This document shows, piece after piece, positions 43,537 to 54,755 of a stretch of DNA of 64,000 nucleotides. This DNA comes from Morinoia aosen (taxonomy: Eukaryota; Arthropoda; Malacostraca; Amphipoda; Talitridae). Within the stretch, counting starts at the first letter, position 1. Each line of letters opens with the position of its first letter. Position numbers and translations under genes: made by a program. Under the pieces are notes generated by a model. That model was not told the DNA's origin and did not search any database. It worked only from the letters and a program-made list of their open reading frames with translations. The DNA is taken from NCBI GenBank assembly GCA_030386875.1, contig CM059558.1, positions 3,543,501 to 3,607,500 of the forward strand. Direction: 5' to 3'.

Positions 43537-43905
43537 AGCAACACAACACACGAGGTGTGGCAGCAATAGCTAGTTGCCAATAAAGTCTGCAGAGGCAGCA
43601 ACAAAAACACACGAGGTGTGGCAGCAATAGCTAGTTGCCACTAAAGTCTGCAGAGGCAGCAACACAACACACGAAGTGTGGCAGCAATAGCTAGTTGCCA
43701 CTAAAGTCTGCAGAGGCAGCAACACAACACGCGAGGTGTGGCAGCAATAGCTAGTTGCCACTAAAGTCTGCAAAGGCAGCAACACAACACACGAGGTGTG
43801 GCAGCAATAGCTAGTTGCCACTAAAGTCTGCAGAGGCAGCAACACAACACACAAGGTGTGGCAGCAATATCTAGTTGCCACTAAAGTCTGCAGAGGCAGC
43901 AAGGC
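43537..43905. repeat. 60-bp tandem repeat, about six copies
   Basis: Unit AGCAACACAACACACGAGGT followed by GTGGCAGCAATAGCTAGTTG and CCACTAAAGTCTGCAGAGGC, repeated with very few substitutions. A single diverged unit is found at 38440-38512 in the duplicate block, so the array expanded after the duplication. Stop-free frames across it (20-residue repeat) are a by-product. Confidence 0.95.
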
Positions 43906-45364
43906 GACAGTAAAGCTGCGTTACTTCAAAATGCACTTGTGAGCACTGTTGGTCGTGTGGGTATTTTGGGCGGCGTTCGATAGCTAACATGTGTTTCAAG
44001 ACAGGGGCATAATTAATTTCAGTTAAGAATTATTTCACCATATGATGAAGTTAATGTTTAATCTGGTTTACGCATAAGAAATACTAGAAATGATGCGGCA
44101 AAATGTTCAGACCCGCACCTCAACCGCGACTTATACACCTGACACGACAACAAACGAGTACTACTCCACAACCCCCTCTCCACTACGGCAAGCCTAATTA
44201 ACCACGTCCAGTACTTTAGATGCTCACTAACGTAACACCCACCCATACAAAGCCCGGACGGGTAGTTAACTTACACCACCCTCAAACTACATACAAAAAC
44301 CCTCCAACACCAGCACCAGATGCGCAAAGCGCACCTTTATCAGTACCCTATCTATCCTTTTCCGTCTCACCTCTTCTCTCCCCGACACACTCTGTGTCAA
44401 ACTCTCTTTCTGACTTTTCTTTTATCATCGTTCGTTCGATCAAGCGTTAAATATTAGATTTATATTAAGTCTTCACACGTTGACTACGTATGGTTACATA
44501 TGTGCACCACTCAGTATATTGCTCATATGCATACAGGCTCAAATGTAAAGCATTTCATTTATTTCACTAGCCTTTGTACAGTTAAATACTCGACTAATTA
44601 GAAGACAGTAGAATAGCGTTGGTGATAGGATGCTCGAGAAGTCGCTGTACTTATTCGGGCCCACAAGTTGCTACACTCAAATGTGTCCATTGTACCAGGC
44701 TGAGTAGTTCACTTTAATCCATTTCCATAACGATAGTCCCACATAGTACGTCCCGATATTTCACTTCGTTAAATAGTTTTCAATGCTTTTAATCGTGCAA
44801 AGTTCAAATTTCAAATTCATTTTTAGCGTTCATTTTAACTAATTATACTAGTAAGTTTTATTTATAAGCTCACACTGATGATCTAAATGTAGAGCAGGTT
44901 CGGTGTGCAGTTTGGCAGGAATAACAAATGTACTTTGAGAAATTCACTCAAAATTCCAAGTGGAAAAATGCACTAGAGATTTTAACGAGGATATTGGCTC
45001 AACGCTTTAGAAATGTGTTTCTTGCACGCCTCGTACTCCTAGCATCATATATAAATTCCTTCACTCATCAATACTAATTTATTCTACGTATTTGACTAGA
45101 CATTAAATAGCAGGTTACATCTCGAGCCTCCATACATCAGATCAATCTTACATGCTTGAAAACATGGCGCCATTCTAGAGCGCCTACCAAAAATAATTAA
45201 ATTTCTTGACTCAGGGTGCACGAGTTAGGCGAATTGAATTCCATTGTTTCCAACCCAAATTTACTGCATACTTCCAAATACTACAGCATTGAAGGGTAAC
45301 AAAAAAGTTCAATTTTGAAAATTTCCATTCTAGGGGAAAACCAGTTAGTTTAAGCTTCTTTACC
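43906..45364. other. Non-coding remainder of the duplicate block
   Basis: Shares the landmarks given under 38151-40358 up to about 44780; beyond that only AT-rich sequence. CTCACCTCTTCTCTCC plus GACACACTCTGTGTCAAACT near 44365-44405 resembles 59605-59660. Confidence 0.4.
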
Positions 45365-45790
45365 TCAATAAAAATATTCAAAGAGAGGAAGTTTAAAGGC
45401 ACCATTGAGTTGGGGTTAGAGGAACTCGGAATCCATGTACAAGGTGTGTTCTCGCATATATTCCCGCGAACATAGAAACAGTAAGTTGAGAAAGAATGTT
45501 ATAAGCCATGATTAAAGTTGAATAAGAAAGGCAGAAGTCCTAGAAATCAGGACAGTAGTGAAACAAATGATATGGTGCGTTACAAAACAAAAAATGCATT
45601 TGAACAGAAAATAGACTACTAAACTCTTAGCCCGGGACCACACATATTACTCCCTGGGAGTGCTAATTCCTGTAATGCTACTGAGAGTACTGTTCACAGT
45701 TAATTACGGTTAATTGTAATCGCAAAAGCACTGATAATGACTGACCGACAACGACGGTACGACTAAGCACTAAAATTGCTGAAATGTTTA
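45365..45790 (-). repeat. Family A copy, minus strand, with extended 5' part
   Basis: Inverse landmarks GAACTCGGAATCCATGTACA, AGTAAGTTGAGAAAGAATG, GATTAAAGTTGAATAAGAAA, AAATCAGGACAGTAGTGAA and CTCTTAGCCCGGGACC, then GACCGACAACGACGGTACGAC as in the other long copies. Confidence 0.65.
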
Positions 45791-46014
45791 AGCGCTAATG
45801 GAAACATTGAGTGAAAATGTGGACAAATGTTGTAAGGCGATGCTCTTGTGATATTGACGGAAATTTTGTGTTATAAAAATACTGGAAATTCTCGGATTTC
45901 TCAATAGAAAGGAAATGCAAATTCTAAAATGCGGTTTTATAGATAATCTTAGATTGATTGGACGTAGAAAAAACACGGAATTTAATTTGTGTATTTTAAT
46001 CCTTAGTAAAGGTG

Positions 46015-46210
46015 ACACGACTGTTGTATATATGGGAATTAGCGCTCCCAAGGTGAGGTATCTAGCTGAGAAATAGGTAAGGCCTCTTTTTTGTTGATTT
46101 AATATCTTCTCTGTTAAGGCCCGACTTGTGTCGGTTCACTGCTGTCCTGTTCACAAGCGCCTCTGACTTTCTTTCATTGCTTACATTTTCTTTAAAACAG
46201 CGTTTTCTGA
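46015..46210 (+). repeat. Family A partial copy, plus strand
   Basis: GGTGACACGACTGTTG, TATGGGAATTAGCGCTCCCA, CGGTTCACTGCTGTCCTGTT and CCTCTGACTTTCTTTC match the 5' half of the 7544 copy. Confidence 0.65.
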
Positions 46211-46635
46211 TTCTCATTTCCAGTGAAAAATCAGGTAATTGCTAATATTTTTATTACACAAAATTTTTGACGAAAACGTAAGGGTTTATAGCCACAATAT
46301 TCTTGCGCTTTTTCACTCAATGTTTACAAAGGCGATGGAACTTTTGGCATTTCAATACACGATCGCACATCAGAAACAACTGAAAATTTGACTCGTATTT
46401 TTCCTTAAATTCCGAATAAATTGCCATGAAATTCTTGCACGAAAGGGTCCATGTCAGGAAGGTGAATTTGGAGTTTCTCCAGGGGCGAATAAATCTGAGA
46501 TTGACTTTAAAACCGCGTTTTCCAATTCTCAAGTCATGGCGAGAAGGAAATCAGGGAATTTCTAACATTGATATAATACGAAATTTTTTTCAAATATGCA
46601 ATGTGAACGTGGAATGAACGTCCTGGCACGGTTAG
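46211..46635. other. Non-coding spacer
   Basis: No gene supported. AT-rich with words (GCGTTTTCTGATTCTCATTTC, GCGTTTTCCAATTCTCAAGTC at 46200 and 46515) hinting at a decayed local duplication. Confidence 0.3.
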
Positions 46636-47010
46636 AATTACCCGTGAAGAACTGTAAACGGTATCCTCAGGAGCAGTGCAAGAATTAGCACTCCCAGGGG
46701 TAATATGTGTGGTCCCGAGCTGAGAGTTAGGTGGGGATTTTTCTAGTTATTATGTAGTTTTATCTTGTTACTAAACGGACCTTTATTGCGCTTCACTGCT
46801 GTCCTGGTTTCCAGCACTTCTAGCTTTCTTCTTCAACTTTTATCTTGTTGCGTGAACTTTCTTCCCTACTTACTGTTTCTGTACGCACGGGATCCTGTGC
46901 GGGAATGCACCTTATGCATAGATTCCCCGTCCCCCTAACTCCAATCTTAATGATACCTTCATCTTTCTTCACATTGAACATCTCTGCTGTGGTAAGGGAG
47001 GCTGAACTAA
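46636..47010 (+). repeat. Family A copy, plus strand, long form
   Basis: Includes the upstream region absent from the 7544 copy (AACTGTAAACGGTATCCTCA), then TTAGCACTCCCAGGGGTAAT, CCCGAGCTGAGAGTTAGG, CACTGCTGTCCTGGTTTCC, ACGCACGGGATCCTGTGCG, CACCTTATGCATAGATTCCC, and ends GTAAGGGAGGCTGAACTAAC. Confidence 0.7.
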
Positions 47011-47418
47011 CAACCGTTTACAAATATTAAACGCAAATATCTGTTTATTTTTGTTACCCTTCAAATTTATGACCTTGTGTAAGTTTTCAGTAAAATTAAA
47101 ATGGTACTAATGAAAATTCGGTAAGCAAAATTTTACCTCGTAAATGCGCCGTAAATGGTTAGTGACCCTCTCTGGGCGAAAAAAGTGCATTGAAATAATA
47201 CTTTCTTCAGCGCTCTATTTGTTCTATTCTTTTGCTGTTTTGTAGGCTAATGAGAAAGTTTAGTCTGGGGTCGGAGTGTAGTTTTTGACCACCGGCCCAA
47301 GGGCACCCCCTTCGGGCCAGAGGTGAGTACTTTTTCTAAACTATTGCTTTCCCCATCCTGTGTGTTCATTCATTTATGTGATCTTGTGATGCATACTTGT
47401 CGAATTTAAATGTCTTAA

Positions 47419-47626
47419 TATTGTATAGGTTAGATTATTCATATTTTTTAGTTTAATGTATTAATATTGTATAGTTTATTGTATCAGTATTGTATAGTCT
47501 ATTGTATTAGTATTGTATAGTCTATTGCATTGATTTTGTTTAGTCTAGTGTGATAATATTGTATAGTTCAGTGTATCAGTATTGTATGGTTTATTGTATT
47601 GATATTGTATAGTTCACAGTGATATA
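47419..47626. repeat. 23-bp tandem repeat upstream of the LINE ORF1
   Basis: About nine units of TATTGTATAGTCTATTGTATTAG with 1-6 substitutions each. It lies in the presumed 5' UTR of the LINE, where repeats sometimes carry promoter activity (inference). Confidence 0.85.
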
Positions 47627-47793
47627 ATCCTCTAGAACTCGGTAATTTCGGTAATTAAACCTGAATTAGGGGCACCGTTGCTTAAGTGTGCCTTCTGTAG
47701 GCAATTTGTACAGCTGTGTGCAGTATACATTGTATCACAATATTGAGTAGCTCAATTGTAATTATAGTAGGGCAGGGCTAGGCCTTTTCCGTA

Positions 47794-48612
47794 ATGCCCC
47801 CCCCCCTGATCGGGGGAGGGGAGCTGGTGCTGGGCGGGGAGGCTAGGGTAGCCGCCCCCCCAGGGCCCCTCTTCCTTCAAACCCTCGTTCAGCTTCCAAA
47901 ACTAGGAACACAATGCCGGGGTCCTTCCCCTAACCCTGGCAACCTTCCTCCTACGATGCTTATACCACCAAAACCTAACATTGCCGCAACCAGTACAGCA
48001 CCTAGAATAAAATCATCAACATATAGAGTACAACTTAAATTTATCGATACAGCTAAACCAGTGGACAAGACCAAAATTTTTGAAACAACCTTCAAAGACC
48101 TAAATGCTCCTCTCATTAGACTGACTTCCACCAGTACAGGTTTCTATGCAGTAACAGACGATGTCACTTCAGTTGATAAACTAACTTCCAGTAAAGCAAT
48201 CAATGCATTCCAAAAATTGAATATAATTCCAGTTATTCCCCCCAGACCTAAGAGCAAACAGATTCATTTTCGTCAGACAAATTGATAATGAAATAGGTGC
48301 AAGACCTGCAGATGAAATCAAAGCAGAAATCCAACAGCAAAATTCATGGTTATCAATCACAGAAATAGTTAAAATAAAGCAATATACTCATCTAATTAAA
48401 ATGATAACTTCCGACACCACCACTGCACAAAGGATCCTCCGAGATGGGTTTTATATGTATCATACAAAAATTACACCCTATCAATGTGAACAAGAAAAAT
48501 ACACACACATCCTCATCTGTTACAAGAGCTAATAATATGAAGACCACCCAACATCCAAATGCACCCAAACAACACAATATTGCTCAGAATGCTCCTCACA
48601 AGAACATACTTA
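47794..48612 (+). pseudogene. LINE ORF1 (gag-like), 5' part
   Basis: Open from about 47794 to a TGA at 48283-48285. The first 60 codons are Gly/Pro rich and may be untranslated; KSSTYRVQLKFIDTAKPVDK starts the conserved part. A frameshift near 48260 moves the frame to one containing RQIDNEIGARP, RILRDGFYMYHTKITPYQCE and then, after another shift near 48535, the first CSECSSQEHT knuckle at about 48584. The sequence stops at the Harbinger-like insertion. ORF1 proteins of this type bind element RNA. Confidence 0.7.
48610..48612. repeat. TTA target duplication, left
   Basis: TTA here and TTA at 54753-54755 flank matching terminal inverted repeats; 3-bp TWA duplications are typical of PIF/Harbinger elements. 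Confidence 0.7.
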
Positions 48613-48821
48613 AGGGCCGTTTACACTGGTCTACATTTTGCTGCAGGCTCACGTGTAGACGCTTCGTGTGGAGCTTCACAAGAGACATGTGCGTTTAGAC
48701 TAGACACCATTGGAGCGAGCCGTGGAGCGCGCGCTGCTCAACAGGGCTGCCACTCTAGATATTATATAGCTAGATATAGGTTTTTGCTGAAGCCTAGATG
48801 TAAAATTTCGAACCTAGATAT

Positions 48822-49083
48822 TGTTGAAACCTATATTGTAGCACTTTGAATGTATATGTGTCTAATACTGAAAATGTTGCAGTGCTCTTGTGTTAGAATG
48901 TGTTTAGACAGTACTCTGCGTTGAGAACTGAGCTCATGGTTCTTGTGGAACTGAGCTCATGGTTCTCGGGCTTGGCTGGAGCCCACTCCACCACTACCCT
49001 TCGTGATGTAAACTTGTGTCCTGCTGTGTGTACTGATTATACAAACTCCAAGTGTCTCGTCTTACTTAACCTAAATTCCATTA
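48822..49083 (+). repeat. 5' LTR of Copia copy 2
   Basis: TGTTGAAACCTATATTGTAG to TTCCATTA, 262 bp. Contains a tandem copy of TGTGGAACTGAGCTCATGG that distinguishes it from copy 1. Confidence 0.92.
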
Positions 49084-49097
49084 GGTTATGGGCCCAG
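49084..49097 (+). other. Primer-binding site, Copia copy 2
   Basis: GGTTATGGGCCCAG immediately after the LTR, identical to copy 1 and to Drosophila copia. Confidence 0.9.
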
Positions 49098-49231
49098 AAA
49101 ACCTTCCGATGAAGCAATATCAAGTGAGGTTATCCTAAGTCCCGAAGCGAAAAACAGCCCGGGACAGCGAGAACAGACGTTGGTGATTTGTTAGTGCTGT
49201 GTGAGACAGAAACGGTGAAAGAGAAAGAAAC

Positions 49232-52200
49232 ATGGCAGGCTCCGTAAGTGAAAGTGCAAAGAACTACCTCACGGCTCTTAATGATAAAAACTATCCTACG
49301 TGGAAGCTGCAAATGAAGATGCTCTTAATGGAGGAAAAGCTCTGGAACTTGGTTCGAGGAACGGAAACCATGCCACAGACTACGGACGAGACTGCTCGAA
49401 GAAAATTTGAAGAAAGACGTGACAGTGCACTTGCAACAATTGTGCTTGGTGTAGAAACGAGTCAACTGTATTTACTGGGTGATCCTACTGACCCTGTGCA
49501 ACTGTGGCACAAAATTGAAGATACATTCCAAAAGAAAACTTGGTCTAACAAGTTCAGACTACGCAAAAGACTCTAAAACATGAAACTAAAAGAAGACCAA
49601 GACTTACAAACTCATCTCAAAGCATTTGTCGAAATATTTGAGTCCTTGAGTGTGATTGATGACGCTGTTGATGAAGAAAGTCGTGTAATAATCTTGCTGT
49701 CGTCACTTCCCGACCACTTCTCCACACTCGTGACTGCACTGGAAGCTCATGAAAAACTACCGTCATGGGACATTGTGACAGAGCGTCTTCTGAATGAAGA
49801 AGCAAAATTGAAAAACCAAAGTGCTTCAGACTTCAGTGAAAAATCCCTTGTGACCTCCAAATTGAAAAACTCAAGATGTTTCGAATGTGGAAAAACGGGA
49901 CACCTACGCGCCAAATGCTGGACCTATCAAGAAAAGTTGAAGAAAGAAGATGGGAACCACACAGAAGACCAGAAAAATTTTGTAGCAGGTAAAACCAATT
50001 ATATCAGTGCATTGTCTGTGATAAATATCAATAACTGTTGGGTAATTGATTCCGGTGCAGCAGCACACATGTGTAATAATAGGAATGATTTTTCTTGTAT
50101 GAATGAGCTATTTAGTCCAATTAACATTGAAGTTGGTGATGGTAGAAACTTGCAAGGTGTTGGTGTAGGTGATGTTGAAGTTATGGTGTTGTTGCCTAAA
50201 GGTCTTGTAGATACCTGTGTTGTTAAGAATGTTTTATATGTACCTGGTTTAGCCTACAATTTACTATCTGTGCCTCAGATTACAGAAAGTGGAAACTTAG
50301 TTTGCTTTGACGAAAGCTTATGTAAGATTGTAAATAAAGACAACAAATTGATTGCCTTAGGCAGTAAAGTAGGAAAATTGTATAAACTTAATTGCACCCT
50401 TAATTCAGCTGCTAAATGTATGAACGTTTCCTCTGATGAAATTCTGTGGCATAAACGATTCTGTCATCTAGGATTCAATAATCTTAAGAAATTAGCCACT
50501 AAGAATCTTGTTAAAGGTTTTGATTGCTCTGTGAGTGGAGATAACATTTTTTGTGAAAACTGTTGTGATGGTAAAAATCATAGGCTTCCGTTCCCCAAAA
50601 CAAATCACAAAAGGGAACGCCAACCCTTAGAACTTATCCACAGTGATGTGTGTGGCAAGCTTAATCCCATATCACTTGGGAGTGGAAGGTACTTTGTAAC
50701 CTTCATAGACGACCACTCCAGGTATACTTGGGTGTACATTATCAAACATAAGAGTGATGTTTTTAAAGTGTTTCAGGAGTTCAAATCTTTGGTAGAAAAT
50801 CACTATGATCACAAAATTAAAATCCTGCGCTCCGATAACGGTGGGGAATACATCTCTAATGACTTTGAACAATTCCTAAAAAGGGAAGGAATTATCCATG
50901 AAAAAACTTTGCCTAAGACGCCTGAACAAAATGGAGTTGCAGAAAGAATGAATAGAACTCTTCTTGACTCTGTCAGAGCTATGCTGTCTGGTTCAAAGTT
51001 ACCAAAATCATTCTGGGGTGAAGCTATATCAACTGCCGTGTATGTCAAAAATAGGAGCCCTGCTAGTGCATTGAATGATATGACCCCTTATCAGGCCCTT
51101 AATGGACACAAGCCCAATGTACAGCAACTCAAAACCTTTGGCTGCAGTGCGTACGCTCATGTCCCCAAAGATGAGAGGGAAAAACTTGATCCAAAATCTA
51201 AACCGTGTGTTCTTGTAGGATATGGAAGTGGATCCAAGGGATATCGTCTGTATGACATAAGCAGCAGAAGGATATTTTTGAGTAGAGACGTTATGTTCAA
51301 TGAATCTCAGCAGATGCCAATTGAGAAGGAGCCTTTAGAAGTAAATGATGGTAATTTTACTCTTCTTCCTCAGGATCCAGAACCAGAAGACTCTGAGGAA
51401 GGGGTGGAGCATAGACAGTCAGATGCTGGGATGGAGGGAGTGGAGCCTAGACAATCTGCCAGGTATCGACGGGCTCCTGATAGGTTTGGTGAATGGGTGT
51501 ATTTAATGAAAAATGAGCTTGATATACCATCTTGTGTTCAAGAAGCACTCAGTGGACCAGAAGCAAAACTATGGGAAACAGCTATGGAGAATGAGATGGA
51601 GTCTATGAATCAAAACAAAGTATGGTCTCTTGTAGAGTGTCCTAATGACAAAAAACCTATCAAATCAAAGTGGATCTTTAAAAGAAAAACCGGACCCGAC
51701 GGGAGCATTTGCTCGTACAAAGCTCGCCTTGTGGCTCAGGGCTACTCACAAAAATATGGCATTGACTACGACGAGACCTTCCCGTGGTTCGATTTGATTC
51801 TGTCAGGACAGTACTAGCTTTGGCTGCCAAATGTAACATACAAGTCCATCACATGGACGTTGCAGCAGCCTTTCTTAATGGAGAACTGATGGAAGAACTT
51901 TACCTGGTTCAACCTGACGGTTTTATTGTCAAAGGCAGAGAAAATCTTGTGTGTAAACTACAAAAATCGCTCTACAGACTAAAACAAGCTCCTAAGTGTT
52001 GGAATACTACACTAGATAGCTATTTGAAGAAATTAGGTTTTGTACAATCTAAGAGTGATGCTTGTATATACACTCGTGTTCAAGATAAGAAACTGTGTAT
52101 TGTGGCGGTGTATGTAGACGATCTAATAATTGCTTCTGAGTCTGGTGACGAAATAAATCAAATAAAGATGAGTCTTTCTTCCCAATACCAAATGAAAGAT

Positions 52201-53069
52201 CTTGGTGTGCTGAGTTACTTCCTAGTTGTAAGTGTTGTACAATCTAAAAACAATGTTGTCTTAAATCAAACTGCGTACACTGAGGCTTTGTTGTCAAAAT
52301 TTGGCTTTGATAATTGTAAACCTGTTGCAACTCCCGCTGACGTAAATGTAAATCCGATATGTTCCCCAAATGATGTCGAATTGGACCCTGCCACTTATCA
52401 AAGTGCTGTAGGTAGCCTTTTGTATTTATCAACCAGAACTCGACCTGACATTGCATTCGCAGTGAATAATGTTGCTAAATACAGCTCCAAACCTCTTGAA
52501 CAGCATTGGATGTGTGTTAAGAGAATATTCAGGTACCTGAGAGGCACCTCTAAACTGGTCTCTTGTATAGCAAATGTTCTGATACTTGCATTGGTTATTC
52601 AGATGCTGACTGGGCTGGTGATAAAAATGACCGCAAGTCTACCTCTGGTTACTGTTTCACCCTCAGTAATTCGGTAATTACGTGGAGATCTAACAAACAA
52701 ACTTGTGTAGCCCTTTCAACGGCTGAAGCCGAATACGTTGCTCTTGCCGGTGCGGCTCAAGAGGCTCTCTGGTTGAAGCACTTACTCAGTGATCTAAATT
52801 TTGGTACTATGGAACCAATGGTTATAAACGAAGACAACCAGTCAGCCATCTGTCTTGCCAACAATCCCAAATATCATGGGAGGAGCAAGCACATCGATAT
52901 TAAGTTTCACTATGTACGGGATCTTGTAATTAACAAAGACATAGACGTAGTGTATTGCCCTACCGACCAAATGCTCGCCGACATATTTACCAAAAACCTG
53001 CCCATAGAAAAGTTCTCTAGACTGAGAACGAAGTTAGGAATGGTCTCATCTGACACACATTCAATGTGA
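49232..53069 (+). pseudogene. gag-pol: Copia gag-pol, disrupted
   Basis: Same domain order as the intact copy at 28316. Lesions relative to it: TAC to TAA at 49574-49576 in gag (codon 115); a 4-base loss at about 51782 that removes the residues after DETF in RT and shifts the frame; and a one-base loss at about 52556 that shifts the frame before RNase H, which resumes at 52563 and ends at 53069. Further changes include LYGLKQAP to LYRLKQAP near 51975. Protease (DSGAAAHM), integrase D-D-E and YVDDLII remain recognisable. Not functional on its own. Confidence 0.93.
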
Positions 53070-53076
53070 GAAGGAG

Positions 53077-53338
53077 TGTTGAAACCTTTATTGTAGCACC
53101 TTGAATGTATATGTGTATAATACTGCTAATGTTGCAGTGCTCTTGTGTTAGAATGTGTTTAGACAGTACTCTGCGTTGAGAACTGAGCTCATGGTTCTTG
53201 TGGAACTGAGCTCATGGTTCTCGGGCTTGGCTGGAGCCCACTCCACCACTACCCTTCGTGATTTGAACTTGTGTCCTGCTGTGTGTACTGATTATACAAA
53301 CTCCAAGTGTCTCGTCTTACTTAACCTAAATTCCATTA
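53077..53338 (+). repeat. 3' LTR of Copia copy 2
   Basis: 262 bp, preceded by GAGAAGGAG (polypurine region). Differs from the 5' LTR at about seven bases. Confidence 0.92.
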
Positions 53339-53539
53339 GATATTATCTATGAAATCTTTATAGTTTTTTCAGCGTGCTAGAAATTTTCTAGCTAGAATTA
53401 CAATTAAGCAATGTATATGATAGAAGACGGTAAATTCGAATTAGGGATTTACCATAATGGTTGGTTACTACTTCATTCTTATTATATTTGTTATTACATA
53501 ACAATTATAATTATATTATAATTGTCTGAATAGTGAAGC

Positions 53540-54020
53540 AACCATATTCTGATCATGTTATGTTCAGATTATGAACGACACCAAGACGGCTATTTCACGG
53601 TTCATAAGCTAAAGCACACTATCTCCAATTGCAAAACTAGTGATGATATCAAAAATTCATGGAATAAAATGTACATACATATTATCAAGAATGTATTGTG
53701 GCCTCATTTTGACGAAAGACTGACCAATGATATTGGTAACAATGAGTTCAGTTTATTGTTGGATGGAAGCAATGATATTTCTATCATGAAACTACTTGGT
53801 GTATCAGTTATAAACTAAAGCAATGCATCTAATAAAGTAGAATCAACTTATTTAATAATTGCAAAATTATTAAAAGTGATGAAGATAGCGGTGTGAAGGC
53901 CTTAAAACAATTGTTGATAAGTAGGAATCTGAGCATTGATAATTGCAATGCAATAGAGACTGACCTTTCTATTCGCAACACGTGTGGAATTGAAGAATAT
54001 TTGGATACCAAGCTTTATTA
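53540..54020 (+). pseudogene. hAT transposase catalytic-core fragment
   Basis: A stretch of 87 codons (53555-53818) reads IIKNVLWPHFDERLTNDIG and FSLLLDGSNDISIMKLLGVS, matching the hAT pattern around the first catalytic Asp (LLLDESxD.S..K.L.V). After frame changes, ALKQLLISRNLSIDNCNAIE and TDLSIRN (53905-53975) correspond to the next conserved block (L...GL...N..GIGTDN.S). The ESTD-like motif has become GSND. BED finger and C-terminal domain are not seen. It lies inside the hAT terminal repeats. Confidence 0.65.
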
Positions 54021-54256
54021 GGGTAAATATCAGGATACTAGATAATTCATATATTGATAAATTGCCTAATATAAAGCAATTTATCATTTAAATATCCATA
54101 TTGGCTATTGTTCAACTAATTTATTATAGTAGATAATTAATTTATTTCTAGATATATTTTTGGATGTTTTATTTTTAAATCTAGATGTTTCTCGATATTT
54201 TTTGAGGTCACACTAGATTTTTTTGGTCAAACAAAAGTGGCAGCCATGCAGCACAA

Positions 54257-54752
54257 AACCAGTCAGTGTGGCCTGCTGCTATGAAATATTGATTGCTGTA
54301 GACGAGCTTGTGTGAATATTGTTGCTGCATCGTAAAGCTACGTAATCTCTTTTTTATTTGCATGAGTGAAATGTTACTATATTCGTTCATTTTCATTAAA
54401 ATAAAATGGAAAGCAGCCTCCATATATTCGAAGCTTTTAGTCTGCCGAAGGCATTGATGGGCTTAGTACATTTCAATTAAAAGCAGTGTAGTTTCTCGCG
54501 GCAGTGTTGAGTCAGCCATAATGGGTGAGCGAGCGTGGTGGGAGTGAGCGAGAGGCGCTACCTCACTTGATGACTACCAACTGCACACTGACCGGTCTAG
54601 AGCTGCGCCGCTCACACGTGCGGCGCTGCACGATTCAATCGAAGCGAATCGGGAATTTCCAACACACACACACAAATATGAACCTCAGTGGTGAGCCTGG
54701 TCTACACGAGTCGCGCCTCAAAGCCGAAATGTCCCCTAGTGTAAACACCCCT
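54257..54752. other. Right part of the Harbinger-like MITE
   Basis: Non-coding, including the GC-rich inverted stretch GCTGCGCCGCTCACACGTGC-GGCGCTGC near 54602-54630 and a CA microsatellite near 54663-54674. Confidence 0.5.
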
Positions 54753-54755
54753 TTA

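Larger units (their letters stand above)
48822..53338 (+). mobile_element. Copia LTR retrotransposon copy 2, nested level 4
   Basis: 262-bp LTRs at 48822-49083 and 53077-53338 bounded by the perfect 5-bp duplication GATAT (48817-48821 and 53339-53343). Same family as 27908-32425 with about 95 percent or more identity by eye. LTRs differ at about seven positions, and the polyprotein carries three disabling lesions, so it is older than copy 1. Confidence 0.93.
48742..54248. mobile_element. hAT element, nested level 3
   Basis: Terminal repeats CAGGGCTGCCAC (48742) and inverted CATGGCTGCCAC (ending 54248), 11 of 12 identical. Eight-base flanks CTGCTCAA (48734-48741) and CAGCACAA (54249-54256) match at 6 of 8, consistent with an old 8-bp hAT duplication. 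Subterminal CTAGAT(A/G)T motifs occur repeatedly near both ends, as in hAT elements. It holds a transposase fragment (53555-54010) and is split by a Copia element. Confidence 0.75.
48613..54752. mobile_element. PIF/Harbinger-like MITE, nested level 2
   Basis: Ends AGGGCCGTTTACACT and (inverted) AGGGGTGTTTACACT, 13 of 15 identical, continuing with looser similarity (CTACATTTT against GGACATTTC). Target duplication TTA. Its own sequence is only about 625 bp (48613-48733 plus 54257-54752) once the inner hAT element is discounted; no transposase, so non-autonomous. GC-rich segments near 48700 and 54600. Confidence 0.75.

Noticed and set aside
43570..43902. 110-codon minus-strand frame with a 20-residue repeat rich in Cys
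   Set aside because: By-product of the 60-bp tandem array; no other coding evidence.
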